From Eunapius fragilis (Eukaryota > Porifera > Demospongiae > Spongillida > Spongillidae), in contig OY811972.1 of NCBI GenBank assembly GCA_963681505.1, positions 11,395,320 through 11,459,319 on the forward strand: a DNA stretch of 64,000 bases, in the 5' to 3' direction. Of the stretch, positions 1-15,008 are shown piece by piece. Under the pieces are notes generated by a model. That model made no database searches. It was not told the origin of the DNA and worked only from the letters and a program-made list of their open reading frames with translations. Each line of letters opens with the position of its first letter. Within the stretch, counting starts at the first letter, position 1. A program made the position numbers and the translations under genes.

Positions 1-140
1 AAGGTTTCCCTAACCCTGGATAGAACACTCCAATATTATTTTAGGAGCATGGCAATATATATGGGGGTGGGGGGGGGGGGGGGGGGGGGGGAAATGCTAC
101 CTGACACTTATGTAATTACTTCTGACTCCAGCGATGGACA
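1..140. repeat. Partial unit of the G-tract repeat family
   Basis: Holds the phrases 'catggcaatatatatgg', a G tract of about 20 nt, 'ctacctgacacttatgtaatta' and 'gatggacaattagtacttcccc'. The same phrases in the same order make up the repeat units at 3495-4330. This is a diverged copy of that unit lying outside the Ginger-type element, so the repeat was present in this neighbourhood independently of the element. Confidence 0.6.
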
Positions 141-251
141 ATTAGTACTTCCCCTCTGTACTGGACCAACTTGGGATTGCCTGTTGCTGTGTGTGTCTGT
201 GTATGTGTGTGTGTGATGATGGGGTGAGGGTGGTGAGGGTGGTGAGGGTGG

Positions 252-1303
<1,052 letters not shown>

Positions 1304-1384
1304 TCCCACATACTCCCAGCTCTTTTTCCTGGGGTGCACATTAGGAAGAATCACTTTAGCTGATGCTGATTAACCGGTTAGGTT

Positions 1385-2065
1385 GGTCTGTACGCAGGGC
1401 AAGAATGGGTTAAATATATCTAACCGCTAGTCAGTTGTGTCGTCTGGGTGTTGTCTGTACTAGTACCCTGGGCAAGATTGGGTTAGTTGAGTTGCCTGGG
1501 TGTGGCCAGTACCCTGGGCAAGAATGGGTTAAATATCTCTTGCCGTGTTGTTTGTGTGGTCTGTACTCTGTGTAAGGTTGGCTGTCCAGTTGCCTGGGTG
1601 TGGCCAGTACCCTGGGCAAGAATGGGTTAAATATCTCTTGGTGCTAGTCAGTTGTGTTTGTTTGTTTGTAGTGTGAGGGGTTAAGGAACATAACCGACTA
1701 AAAAGTGCCCTGTGTGTATGGTGTGCATTCCAGTAGTGGGAGGGGTTAAGTAGCATAGCTGACAAAAAGAGTCCTGTGGGCGTGGTGAACTTTCCAGGAG
1801 TGGTAGGGGTTAAGTAACATAGCTGACAAAAAGAGCCCTGTGAGGAGTGGGAGGAGTTAATGAACACAGCGGACAAAAAGAGCCCTGTGGGTGTGGTGAG
1901 GAGTGTGTGAGTTGTTAGCTGTGTTTATTAATCCCTCACATCCTTGAAAGTACACCACACCCACAAGGGTCTTTTTTGTTGCCTATGTTACTTAACCCCT
2001 CACACTCCTGGAAAGTACACCACATCCATTTTGTGGGTGTGGTAAACATTCCAATAGTGCAAAGG
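1385..2065. repeat. Two linked minisatellites, the second also inverted
   Basis: At 1385-1640 a unit of roughly 105 bp repeats around the core 'ccctgggcaagaatgggtt', which is seen four times. At 1670-1905 a unit of about 65 bp repeats around 'gaggggttaa...cata...gaca.aaaagagccctgtgggtgtggtg'. The second core recurs in reverse complement at 1935-2065 ('cttaacccctcacactcctgg'). The result is a small inverted arrangement of minisatellite units, with no coding signal. Confidence 0.7.
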
Positions 2066-2069
2066 GTCA

Positions 2070-2830
2070 AGGCAGATCCAGCCCTGAGTTGTATGTAAAA
2101 TGTTTTTTGAGCTTCTGTTTTGTTAATATTATATTCATATCCCAAGCTACATATGTGGTCATGTATTTGTCTGTTGCAGCTGCCTTTATCTGATTGAGGA
2201 TACATGTATGTGTGCTGAGGTCTCTATTTCTTGTTACAAAGTAGTGGTATCCAGGTGATGAAGAGAGGCTTATTGTGACCACCCAAATATTCTACTGACA
2301 CCTGCTGTGTTCTGGTGAGTTCCATCTCTAAGCACTGGTGTATGTCCCAATCCCCTCCTCCCCTCTGACGGGCTTAGTGCAGGAGACGACGTGTGAGGCA
2401 CTCTCTGCCTTTCATAGGGGAGGAGGGGGTGGGACTAAGCCCTTGTGAACGTAGGAGGGGGTTGGAACATATAATAATGGTAATGAATAGAATGAGGTTA
2501 TGTTAGTTAGCATGTACAATGCTGACATGCTGATGTGTTGCTAATATGCATACATGTAGGACCTAAAAGAGAGTCCATTCTGCACTTTGACTATACACAT
2601 TACCATTCTTTTACCTTCTCCCAGATGTCCGCGCGCACACACACACCCGTTTTCCTACTTACGCCAACCTTCTCCCCAACCCTTTAGCCCTGCAAGGGAA
2701 GAGCAGTGACCATTTTGCAATCTTGTTGACCCCCCAGTCCAATACTTGCCTATTAGTACTCTGCACTGACAGGAAGAATATGCATTCCAGCATGATACAT
2801 TGGTTTGTACTGGACCAACTTGGGGTTGCC
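2070..2830. other. Unassigned spacer
   Basis: No convincing gene. The stretch 2795-2830 ('tgtactggaccaacttgg.gttgcct' followed by GT repeats) repeats the context at 160-200, so a dispersed repeat ends here. Confidence 0.45.
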
Positions 2831-2835
2831 TTGTG

Positions 2836-2866
<31 letters not shown>

Positions 2867-2916
2867 TGTGTGTGTGTGTTGTGTGTGTGTGTGTGTGTGG
2901 TATGTGTGTGTGTGTG

Positions 2917-2960
<44 letters not shown>
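2831..2960. repeat. Compound (GT)n microsatellite
   Basis: GT repeat broken by GTGG, GTTG and GGTAT interruptions. All open frames across it are low-complexity Cys-Val or His-Thr. Confidence 0.95.
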
Positions 2961-2962
<2 letters not shown>

Positions 2963-3420
2963 CATATTGCCCTGCCACTCGGAACCAACCATTGACAATG
3001 CGCATGTTATATGCCCAGCCATTCGATTTACCCTCTTCTCGATTATCGTCCACTATGGCAATGAAGAAATGAGAAATCCTGTGCAGCTGTCATTATAGGA
3101 ACGTTTTCATTGTGAAACTGTACCTCCATTCTTATTGCCTTGCTAACACACTTATTTATACATTTGTATGGTTATTGATTATAGTTGTTATTGATATCTT
3201 AATGGCACACCTACTGATAAGTTACAGTGCCGTAGAGGCATGACACAGGCAGAACTTTTCTGGCACCCTCAGCGACTCTGTTGTTTTTGGCAATGTCATA
3301 TCAGAACAGCCTTCGGGGTTGTACTGTGGCACATACCAACTAACAACTGTACCACTAAGAATTAACTACACTCCAACCCATATCTGGTGTTGGCTGTAGG
3401 GGGTGGGGCACACAACTGTA
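2961..3420. other. Unassigned left flank next to the Ginger-type element
   Basis: No gene or repeat recognised. It has no counterpart on the other side of the right-hand end (after 61978), which is what makes 3421-3425 an element boundary. Confidence 0.5.
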
Positions 3421-3424
3421 CATG
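3421..3424. repeat. Target-site duplication CATG, left
   Basis: CATG directly before the TGTTACTG terminus. It is matched at 61975-61978 directly after CAGTAACA. Confidence 0.6.
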
Positions 3425-3494
3425 TGTTACTGAAAATCTATTTCAACCATGGACAGTGAATGGTTTCACCTACTGTGGGACATTTTCTGATGTT

Positions 3495-4330
3495 TAGGCA
3501 GCATAGGTCATGTGGCATGGAGGGGGGGGGGGGGGGGGTTGAGGTGCATGCCAACTGACCTTTGTGTAACCTACAATTGCTATTACCTGACTCCAGTAAT
3601 GGACAAAAAGACAGTTAATATTTCCCCCTACCGTGCAGGAACATGTATAGAACACTCTCTGATGCAATTTAATTATGCTGGGGAGGGGGGGGGGGGAGGG
3701 TGCATGCCACCTGACACTTGTGTAATTGCTATTAGCTGCATGCTGACTCAAGTGATGGACAATTAATATTTCCCCTTAGTCAGGAACATGGATAGAACAG
3801 TCTCGGATGGTTAGATAGCATGGCAATATATGGATGAGGAGGTGGGTTGGGGGGGGGGGCGGGGGGGTTCATGCCAACGAACATTTGTGTAACTTTAAAT
3901 TGCAATTACCTGCAATGTCTCTGAGTAGTGGTTCACTGTTCATTTCTAGAGGCAGGTAATAGCAATTTTATGTACACAAGGCATGTACCCCTCCCCCCTC
4001 CTCTTCCGGTATATATTGCCATTCTATCTAAATATCAGAGGCTGTTCCTGGAAAATTGCACTGTTCATTGCTAGTCAGTTTAAGTTACATAAAAGTCAGT
4101 TACATGTACCCCCGCCCCCTCCCCCTCCCCTGCCACATATTGCCATGCTTCCATATGAATTGGTGGAAATGTTTAGGTAGCATGGCAATATGCATTAGGG
4201 GAGGAGGGGGGTGGGGGGTACATGCCTTGTGTAACTTAAAATTGCTATTACCTGACAATGGACAGTGAATAATCTGACATGGATAAGAACTGGTGATAAT
4301 ATAGCATGCATACATGTATTGGGGGGGGGG
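3495..4330 (+). repeat. Degenerate tandem repeat with G tracts, about 170-190 bp unit
   Basis: Units share 'catggcaatatatgg', a G tract of 10-16 nt, 'catgcca.ctgacactt.tgtaa', 'attgctattacctga' and 'gatggaca.t.aatatttcccc'. At least four units are visible here in both orientations. The inverted counterpart is 61080-61900. The runs of G favour open Gly/Pro frames, which are not genes. Confidence 0.75.
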
Positions 4331-4597
4331 GACTCCTGGGTGTGGGTGTGGGTGGGGGTGGGGGTGTGGATGTATTTGCTAAAGGGGCAGTGTGTCAGGG
4401 ATCAGGGGTTAAGCATCATACGCATAAGCTCAATCACTATCTATAGCCCTAATTAATAAATCTAAATAACTGGGGGAGTGTAATTTACTGCCACACCTCT
4501 CACTATAACACGCCACTATTTTGCGAGGGAGCAAAGAGGAGGGGCTTAAAACACTCATGCTTTGGGCGTGGTTACCTCGTAAAAGCGGAGGAGCTAT

Positions 4598-5073
4598 ACA
4601 GGGGCGGATACAGAATTTTCCAAATTGGGGGGGTTGAAACCCACGATACGAAAAGCGGAAGTGGGGGGGGGGTCTGTACGCTTTAGGCCCGATACGAAAA
4701 GGGGGAGGGGGGGGTGTGCTGTACAATTCAGAATGTGGGGGGAGGCTGCTTAGCGAAGATGAGGGAGGTACCTTCTATGAAAGGGGGGGTTGCAACCCCC
4801 AACCCCCCCCCCCCCTGCCTGGAGCGACAGGGCGTAGTGTAATCGGGGACATAAATTATGCACTAATGGCGCCCCTCAACTCTTGCGCTGCGCTATTCGT
4901 ACCAGAGGCGGATACAGGATTTTCAGTTCGCGAATAGTAGGTGCACGTGGGGAGGAGGTGCTGTCTGCTTCTGGCCCGATACAAAATGCGTTCATGGGTT
5001 CGATCGCGCTGGGGCGACAATTAATAACCTCTCTTCTATTTTGGCCACCCCTTAAACCCCCCGCTACGCCACT
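4598..5073. mobile_element. Nested hAT-type short elements inside the left TIR
   Basis: Two kinds of hAT-like terminus occur. CAGGGGCGGATACAG lies at about 4600, with a variant at about 4904. The pair CAGGGCGTAGTG at about 4828 and CTACGCCACTG ending at about 5073 resembles the ends of the clean insertion at 55300-56032. No transposase is encoded. The same block is inverted at 53879-54360, so these elements were in the TIR before its two arms diverged. Exact borders of the nested parts are uncertain. Confidence 0.55.
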
Positions 5074-5467
5074 GCCCCAAGCAGCCGGTCATTACAGTTA
5101 TCAATTCACGTGTTCGTTGCGTTCGCGATCGCTTATTGAACATCTCATCGATCGTGACTTACAGTTACCGGGGACGAAACTCAGTTGCCCACCCCCTGTA
5201 TCCGCACCTCACAGTGCCACTGTCTCTGTTACGGTACCTTAAGGGCCTGCAGGGCCCTGCCAACCGAGGTCGGCTTAACAGTAACGCTCACCCCCGCAGT
5301 AAAGTTTGCCTCTTGCAGATACATATATATGATCTCTGTCTCTTGCATCTATTTATCTTTCGATCTCACACTTGTATAGAGTTCTTCAGCCAAACGTAGC
5401 TTTAGAAAGTAGCTGACATGCATTCACAACGTCCGGCCTTGTCGATCGGTGTTATACAGTAGGGTAC

Positions 5468-6331
5468 TAACAGTCATTATACACATGACACAGCAAAGTG
5501 CGCTCGTGTTCGGTAACATACTGCCATACTGCACGGTCACTAACCACATAGTTTTGGTGTTTAGATCCAGCGCCAGTCGAGAATGTACGTCGTTATAAGT
5601 ATGTTAGTTTATGGTGTACGCACAAGCTCCACTTAAAAAACCCGCCGGTAGAAGTTATAACTACATGCATCCACGTAGGCCTACCAGAGACAGAATGCGT
5701 TCGCTTGCAAAACTGGTACAATAACATATCCCTTAGTTCATACCGAACACCCATCTTGCGAGTACGGAACTATGCCAGATAAGGCTATGGTGTTTATGAA
5801 GACTATTAGGCTAGGCACGGTCGGCTCTACGAAGCACCGATAATTAGCTCATGTGACGTCGTCGCGTCGGATGACAATTAATAATTTCATATATTTGTCC
5901 CAGATTTTGAAGTGCGATTCATAAAAGTGCCTAGGGAATGTTGTGTGTAAGGGTCTAAAATACACCACTTGCTCCTACTAATGACTCAGTAGTTCAGCCT
6001 TCATATTCCAGGACGTAGACTTGAGATTTATGGCGGAGTGATAGGAAAAAAAGTTGAAGAAACATGACAATATCATGTTTCACGTACAAATGTACGTAGT
6101 AGCACAAAAATGCGTATGGAATTAGTAGTGACCACTTTTCTACAGAGACCAGAATATAGAAAAGATGATTCATCAGTATCCCTATCATAAACCGTTACGT
6201 AATGTTGTATTGTAGCTAATATACAAGAACCGTGAGTGTTTTTACACATCTCTCCATACACTTCCCGTTCAATTAATTTTTATCGCGTGACGCGGGTATT
6301 CAATTATTCATGTCCGCTATTGCTGGACATG
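5468..6331 (+). repeat. Left terminal inverted repeat of the 19.3-kb unit
   Basis: 864 bp, nearly identical to the reverse complement of 23866-24732. The inner end is at 'attgctggacatg'. Open frames of about 60 aa in it are mirrored in the other arm and look fortuitous. Confidence 0.85.
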
Positions 6332-7328
<997 letters not shown>

Positions 7329-8154
7329 ATGAGTGAGACAAAATACGAAGCTGAACTATTGAGAGCAGAAGACGATGATGACTTTGATTATGTTACTAAC
7401 GTAAGCTCATGAATAATGTTTGTACAAAGTGTTTAATATAAAGCTATTTGCATCAAATAGATCTTCGACGAAGTGTATAAACATAATGAAGAGGCTATTG
7501 AAAAAGCATTGGTTAATGCAGCAACTGCAGCAGACAGAATGGACGGGTGCAGTACTAAAAATGTGAGTATTCACATGCTGCTTGAATGACTCACCTCTAC
7601 TTCATGCGGCAACACAGGCTTAGACAAACATATAGAAGCATATACCCCCATGGACAACTTAGCACACGGTTTGGCGCACAAATATTCAAAACAGTGAAAA
7701 TCAAATCAGACCATTGTGGAATGAATATTTGTTTAGTTACAACACAAGATTTCCCTCACATGATGCACTGTATACAGCAGTAGTCCCTGCAAGGTCTATG
7801 CAGCTCTTGCACACCGTTCTTTTTGCTTGTCCACGTTATTTTATATTTTATTTGAGTGCCTTTGTAAAACAGTCTTGAAATAGCACAGTGAACTCAAAAC
7901 TGAAACTGTTTTTGAAAATGACTTGATGTTATTACACTGCTCATATCTTGTACCTAGGAATGGCCATTATTAGTTGCAGCTGAATGTGGATTTAAGGATT
8001 GCGTCAAGACCTTACTAGAGGAAGAAGATCTTATTACAAAAACAGATTTATATGGACACAATTTTCTAATGAGAGCAATTAAAGGGAAGCACGGGTAATG
8101 TCTAGTGAAGAAATATCTGAACCTGCGTCAGCAGGTTCAATATAGGATTGATTG

Positions 8155-9082
8155 AGGAGTGATGAAGTCATTAAAATTTTTAAATCGCGTCGGGAGGGAC
8201 AACGAAGAAACGGATTGCTTATCACTTTGCAGCTATCGAACGACAACACCAAGATCTACGTTTTCGTGCTAGTTTCATGTCATTAAACTATGCGCTTCCA
8301 GACAAACAAAAAACCTGCTTCTCGTGCCCATTCCCAAAAAAATTGTTGGTCGTCGTCGTCTTCTTCTCCGTCAAGTATAACTCACGCTAGGAATGGTTTT
8401 AAAGAACGGCAATGATACCAAACGCTTCAGAATTTACCGGCGCGGTGCCCCTTAAGGTCATAATTGAGAAAGAAGCTACAACGAAAAAGTATCATATACG
8501 GTATGGGTATACTAAATACCTGCGAGCTGTGCATTTAATAATCCTGAAAAATTGAAATAGGCCTATATTTAGCCCATACAACAGACCGTGCACTATATGT
8601 TGAGACGTGAGTGGGCTAAATTTTTTACATACTAGTACGTATTTATTAAAGTTATATAGTAACTTGTGGTCGGGGCAATGCACAAAGCGTTCGTAAGGTA
8701 TAGACATTTGTCCATTGCACATCGTTCCTCATCACATTACAGTTATGAAGCTTCGTTGACACGGAGAAAAAAAAACTTATGAAACAAGTAAATAAAAACC
8801 TTCTCTAACGAGAAAGTTGGTGGGCATATAGGATTGACAATGGTGGTGTAAAAAGCACGGAAACAAGTGTGACAGAAATTGTACTGGAAAATTGAAATAG
8901 GCCTATATTTAGCCCACTCACATTTAGGCAGCGCACGCCTGAGAAAATGGGCTAAATATATAGGCCTATTTCAATTTTCCAGTAAAATTTCTGTCACACT
9001 TGTTTCCGTGCTTTTTACACCACCATTGTCAATCCTATATGCCCACCAACTTTCTCGTTAGAGAAGGTTTTTATTTACTTGT
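8155..9082 (-). mobile_element. Fold-back module, copy 1, in intron 3 of the TRPA-like pseudogene
   Basis: A near-perfect palindrome at 8784-9082 (arms of about 140 bp starting ACAAGTAAATAAAAAC, loop near 8933). A tail at 8155-8480 is related in reverse orientation to 20930-21270 and 21950-22290, including a run that reads GAAGAAGAAG on the other strand. No protein. It splits an otherwise normal intron, so it arrived after the gene structure existed. Confidence 0.7.
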
Positions 9083-9477
9083 TTTAATTTGCAATAATTA
9101 ATATGTACATTTTAGGGATGTTGTGAGAACTATATTTAACATTGTTGATCGTGATAAAATTTTTGATTTGATGAAAACCTCTGTAAGTTGGAAAAGAGGC
9201 ACATTAGGAGCTACATATGAGACACCACTTCGATGGTTAATCAAAACCATGCCAGGTATGTACAAATGACAGTGTTTGGTTATTGTAGCATTTTTTTTTT
9301 TGCATTTGTTAGACATGGCAAAGCAATTTCTTGATATTTGTGTTAAGAAGAAGAAAAAAGGTAAGCAGGTATTTTGAATAGAACTGCGATCTTTGACCTC
9401 ACTCATCTTACAATTTTTATTTTTTTGGTATGTGCGATGTTCCTAACGATGCATGAAATACGAATTATCAACGTTAA

Positions 9478-9953
9478 TGTCTAATGTCCTGGGCGTGCTC
9501 CGCGATGCAAGTTTGTACACCGCGGGCGCGGGGTACGCAAAACAAAGGTTTTTGCATTCCGCCGTTTCAGCATTCTAGTGAAGTTTGACTGTTATACCAC
9601 GTTGTATAAGTCCTTATCTGCTTGGGCTGAAGCATTGAAAGCCTAGTACCTTTCGCTGCTGATACTAGAAGTCGCCACAGCGGAGGTACACTGTACGGCG
9701 AGTGTACGCGGTAATTGAAAAATAATAATAACGTACTTACCGGAAGTTTCGCGTATACCTCCGCTGTGACAAGTTGCTGTAAGAGCAACGAACGGTCTTA
9801 GGCCTTCAATGCTTCGGCCCAAGCAGATACAGACTTATACAACGTGGCAAAACAGTCAAACTTCACTAGAGTGCTGAAACGGCGGAATGCAAAAAACTTT
9901 GTTTTGCATACCCCGCGGTGTACAAACGCGAAGCACGCCCAGGACATTAGACA
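9478..9953. mobile_element. Palindromic short DNA element with TTAA target duplication, in intron 5
   Basis: Long inverted repeats start TGTCTAATGTCCTGGGCGTG and end with the reverse complement. The arms converge on an AT-rich centre near 9720. TTAA flanks both sides (9474-9477 and 9954-9957). A TTAA duplication is known for piggyBac, Kolobok and Sola3 kin. No coding capacity, so it is a non-autonomous fold-back type element. Confidence 0.72.
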
Positions 9954-12344
9954 TTAATATGAATTATAACGTTATTATGCACTGAATTTATAAATAGCCA
10001 TACATTGCAAAGCGAGTGTTACTTTTCTATTGTTTCTCCTGGAAAATTTGATAAAGTATCATAAGGGTGATTTTGATGGACACTGTTCCATATTTTATTA
10101 TATGGCAGCGAAAAGTGACCTAGCGCATATGTTTTCAAGTTTTCATATATTCAAGGAGACACCTATGTCCTCTATACATATTTTTTTACTCACTGGCAAT
10201 TAATTTGTCCATCATTGAGTGACAGGGACCTGATTTTTTAATTACACATACATTTTTAATTCGTGGGTGGACTTTGATGCTCCTTCCTGGAAATTTTTAT
10301 AATATGTGCGCTGACCCCATGTAATGTGACTCGCTTGCATAATCTACATATGACATACTTGTACTATATTTATTGTTAACTGGCAATACATTTAGTGCAT
10401 ACAGCTCAAGCAAAGACAACACAATCAATGTAATTTTATATACTTCACCACACCTGACTTTGTAGGACAAAATGAAACGACTTATAAATATGAATTTATT
10501 GATGACTTTGAATGGGTGAAAATAAAACAGAACTCAGAGACTAAAAAAGCTGACAACGATGGCTCTATATGTAAAAAGATTAAAGAAATGTTGAAGAGTT
10601 AACACCAAAGGCCAAGTAATCATGTGCTCAATTTTATGGTATGTTTGAAGTTTGTTGTATATATATAACATATATATATATATATAGAATGAACAATTTG
10701 TCAGATTAAACATGACACACTGAAACTCCTGAAGCATCCTTTAGTTACAAGTTGGATTCAATAAAAATGGAAAAGAACAAGAATAATATATGTCACATTC
10801 TTTGTACTCTATTTAGTGTTTCTTGCTATTCTCACTGCATATGCTGTTGTCTCCCCAATTCCTGCTTTGGATTCTACCTGTAAGTTGGATTATATTTGAC
10901 CGTGCTCAAATTAAATAATTTAACATTACATTCAGGTTCAAATCTGAGTCTTGCACACATGCAAAACCAGGACAATAGTACCTCCAGCTCAATGACCCAT
11001 ATCCCCTACTTGCTGTAAGTTCCACAACACCAGCAAATGATATAGTATTCATATGTCATATTTCCAATTACCTTTGCAGTGATGAAATACCCGTACTTAT
11101 TTGTTGGTAGAATCTTTGTGATAATATTGTCCATTCTGCACATTGCCATTGAATTGCAGCAAATTTAAAATAGAGGCTCCGGTTATTACTTAGATTGGGA
11201 GAATCACCTACAACTTTTTGTGTTTTGTGGAGCAATCGCATTTGCTTCTCATTTTGGATTCAGCTGCTACTGCAAGACTCCATCACAATGGCAGCTGGGA
11301 GCTTTTGTTCTCTTTTGTGCATGGTTTAACTTTATCGTCCTGCTGAAGAATGCTCCAAAAATAGGAGCACCTATCAACCTTTTATTTAACATATGCTATA
11401 AGTATATTACTCTCATCTATCTACCAATATTGTTGGTTATATCTTTTGCCCTACCATTCTACATGCTAATTGTAAACGGACCTGTAAATGTAAGTACCGC
11501 TATATACCACTTCATATTTAATATAGTATGCTCTGTAATCACAGTCTAGCATCAAGGGATTTGACGCCTCACCGTGGTCTCTGCTGACTACATTTGCTGC
11601 AACCTCAGGAGGCCTTGGATACAGTGACATATTTTTTGAATAATCCACTCTTGTATTTGCCAGCTTCAATAGTGCTATTCATGATTTTTGTGGTTATTGT
11701 GTCTATTCTGTTTAATAATATGCTGGTAAGTGATCAGGACAAATTTAATAAATTGGTTCATATTCTGGTATGATTCTGTCCTAGGTTGGTCTTGCAGTTG
11801 GGGATGCCAGCAATGCACTTCAAGAAGCAGATTTAATCAACATTGGTTGTTAGGTGAGACGTGTTAGGACTGTAAGAACAAGGCCTGTTAATTAGGACTG
11901 TTCGATTTTATTGGAAGTGTTTATTAATGTAGTATGTGCTTGGAATGATTGATAGTTCAAGCCATATCCCTACTAGAATATATTAAGTACTTTCTATTAG
12001 TTTTATTCAATATATACTAGGCTGTTTATAAATGCGTTTGTGGCAAGGTCTTTTTATAAGCATTTATAATGCATGCAAATATATTTTCAGGTCGAGTACA
12101 TTATCCTAACAGAAGATGCATTTCCATGTTCAAAAGTAGAGCTGGTGGAGGAGAAAGACAACAGCGAGCACCAACGCACATCTTCATGTTGTAAATGGCT
12201 CAGTATCAGTAAGATATACGGAAGGTTTTTTGTTACCAAAGAAAGTCAACATGATGATGATGATGATGATAATGATGATGATAACGATGGTATTGTCACT
12301 ACCCAGTTTTCTTCCCAGCATGGGTCAAATTAGTATAGACAGCC

Positions 12345-13310
12345 ATACTGGATCATCCACTTTGAATGATCTCTCCTGGGAGTGTTTGTTGTACTCTTGC
12401 CTCCGTCCCTCTGCTGCTTCAGCCATGTGAGCCACAAGGCCAGTCAACTCAGCCAACTTGGCATGCAGAGTCTCCCCATACTCCCCAGGGGCATGTATTG
12501 TTGATGGTAAGGTTAACTTGTCTCTTTCACGTTTTCTACCTTAGATACATGTAAATTCAAGGAGTGTACTGTTGTTCTATAGGCATAGAGAGCCAGAGGG
12601 AGATGCTTCTCCCACTCCTCCTGTCTCGTGACATATGTGCGGAGCAACTGGAGCAAACTGTGGTTGAATCTTTCAACCATACCATCACCTTGTGGGTGAT
12701 AGGCAGTAGTCCGAGTCTTCCTAACCCCAAATGCCTTTAAGACCTGCTGAAAAATTGCACTCTCAAAATTTCGGCCTTGATCTGAGTGTACAATTTCTGG
12801 TATTTCATATGTGGTGAACAGATCCACCATATCAGTGGTTATCCGGGAGAATGTTTGATCAGGTAGTAGTATAGCACCATTGGTAATATAGTCCTGGACT
12901 TCAAGGAGATATCTATTGTTGCTGGATGATACTGGCACCCCAAGATATCCATTGCTATCGTTTGCTACGATCTTCCAATTGGCACAATTGTCATCTGCAT
13001 TCTCATCGGCATAGTAGGCTTTGTCTGCTGGCAAACAGTGCATTCTTTACAATGATGTTCCACATCTTGTGCCGTATTGACCCAGTATAACTGTTATAGT
13101 GCAACTCCAATTCATCTCGAAAGTGGGCTGCTATCCTGCGAGGTGGTACACAAACTGGATCTCAGCCAAATTTCGAGATGGAGTGGAGGTACAGATCAGG
13201 CAGTTGTTGCACAATGGAATCATAGTGGAAAGTGTCCATGGCTGTCACCAGCCCTGTATGTGGCCAATGAAGTCAGGGAGGTGAGGCTGAGTGCACCGTG
13301 AGCCGAATAA
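12345..13310. mobile_element. Fossil Ty3/Gypsy fragments
   Basis: Remnant of an LTR-type element. A Gypsy integrase core piece lies on the minus strand at roughly 12560-13040 (recognisable 'HSDQGRNFES' and 'TTAYHPQGDGMVERFN'). A short reverse-transcriptase piece lies on the plus strand at roughly 13140-13290. The two pieces are in opposite orientation and no LTRs are visible, so this is a rearranged, heavily broken and old remnant. Confidence 0.75.
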
Positions 13311-15008
13311 GCGAACTGTAATTGAACTAGACAACAGATATAGAGCTAACGCATACTTCATCCTTACTCAAACCTACAATTGGTTAATATGAGTCAGAAA
13401 TATATAAGATATGGCAGCAATACCACAATCAAAGAAGATTGAAATTGCAGGACTATTACCTATCGCTATGCTCGACACGATATAAAAAAACCCTTTAACA
13501 TCAGCGGTATTTGACGAACTGTAGCGCCATCATTTCAGCCGGCCTCACTTAGTCTTATCCCTCCACTACTTATTCGTGCTTAGCTTTTTCCTTGGAAAAT
13601 TGGCAGTGGTCCACTATTCTGTTTTTTGTTGAGAATATCCTATAGAGGTACCCGGCTTGCGAGCGCTATAGCTGGCAGGCGCTACATAGTTGTGGCACAA
13701 AACTTATATGATGGATAGATAAATTGTATGTCTATACTAAAATGGCTGTTACATGTCGGTGCAACAAGTACAGTCCTTATACAGCTCGAAAATACAAAGC
13801 GCTTGCATGTTCACGGCTGTTCCGTACATGACATTACGTTTTGAAATTAGAGTACGTAATGTTCCCTATTACGTGGCTGAATGGTGGAAACCATACTGTA
13901 CAACATATTAAGGCTATAGCACCACAAAAATATCATGCAAAATTGCCATCTACATGCACATATGTAATCTGCAATGAATGAGTTAATGTATCCTATTTGT
14001 CTTGATGTGCTACGACATCCAATACAACTCCCCTGTCATGGCCAGAAATGGAGGACATGAGTGAATATGTAAAGTTGTGATAGAGATTTGAGAATTCTGA
14101 TTTCACCAATAAATTTGTCACATTTTAAAATGATTTATCATGTTTCAAGACAAGAAATTATTATTTCAAATCAATTAACTAAAATAAATTTTATCAAATT
14201 GAATTCCAAACACATTCAATATTCGCTAAAAATCGGTCTGATTATAATATACGTGTATCGTGAAAGGAACATCAAGCATCCATTAACTAAAATCAAGAGA
14301 AATAAATTAATTACAACCAAGCATAATTAATTAAATTCATAAACGTATGTCATTATGTAATACCTTGCGTCATCTTTTAAATATTTGATGTGTCGTCTGC
14401 TCACGAGACTTTAGCTCTCGAGAACATTAAAATAGTCCGATACATTGTGCCAAATCTCCGTTCTGCTAAAAATAAAAACGATACAGCTACGGTACGCCCA
14501 CGCTTATGGGGATTGATGCAGCGCAAGTGCGCAAATTAAAATTTCTGCGTTCCAGACTAGTGTATAATAACAACAGGTCCTGACATGTTTTTGTTGTTGC
14601 CGAAACACTATATCCTACATGCCATGCGCAAATTAAGTTGAGCGTTTTATTAGTTCCCAGATATCAAGTCATTTCGTGCATTTCTCACGCGACACAATAG
14701 TGGAACAAATTATGATAACCGATTGAGTATCTTAACACGAGGTGTGGCTACATCAGGCGGGAATGAGAATGGTAGTGGTGTTTTACCGTTTCGTTCGAGT
14801 ACGTAAGCCAAAGCGTTCGAAGCTATCAAACAGCACGTGCATGGAGAAATTTCTGTTGTATACATGTAGCTCACTATTATTTCCCCATCTGTATCGTTTT
14901 TAATGTGCTGGTGCAATTTGGTCATATCAGCAAAAATCCATAGTGGGTCTTAATAAACGTGGGATTCGGGGATAAAAACACGAAGTTAAAGCAAGATCCC
15001 ACAATACA
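13311..15008. other. Unassigned AT-rich stretch
   Basis: No gene, RNA or element end recognised. 14080-14350 is especially AT-rich and has only a fortuitous open frame. Confidence 0.5.

Larger units (their letters stand above)
3425..5467 (+). repeat. Left TIR of the Ginger-type element, outer segment
   Basis: Reverse complement of 61974-61073, 54657-53879 and 45525-45130 read in that order. This arm keeps the uninterrupted sequence at the points where the right arm carries the LTR element (near 4300) and the 8.35-kb element (near 5073), so it supplies both empty sites. It contains G-tract tandem units (3495-4330) and short hAT-type sequences (4598-5073). Confidence 0.85.
7329..12333 (+). pseudogene. 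TRPA-like cation channel with ankyrin repeats, broken
   Basis: Exons with GT..AG borders: 7329-7400 (ATG start), 7461-7562, 7958-8094, 9116-9255, 9313-9360, 10466-about 10602, about 10710-10879, 10936-11018, 11080-11489, 11550-11725, 11785-11853, 12091-12333. Ankyrin-type text is 'EWPLLVAAECGFKDCVKTLL'. A pre-channel segment reads 'FLDIC..YKYEFIDDFEW'. Next come S1 ('HPLVTSW...FFVLYLVFLAILTAYA'), a loop with N-glycosylation sites, S2-S5 ('QWQLGAFVLFCAWFN', 'LLVISFALPFYML'), the pore ('SPWSLLTTFAATSGGLGYSDIF') and a post-S6 'VGLAVGD', a TRPA hallmark. TRPA channels are plasma-membrane tetramers gated by chemicals or temperature. It is broken: in-frame stops at 10762-10764 and 11166-11168, and a frame change in S6 near 11640. 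It has few ankyrin repeats for the family. Introns 3 and 5 hold palindromic elements. It may have been trapped or duplicated inside the 19.3-kb unit. Confidence 0.75.
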
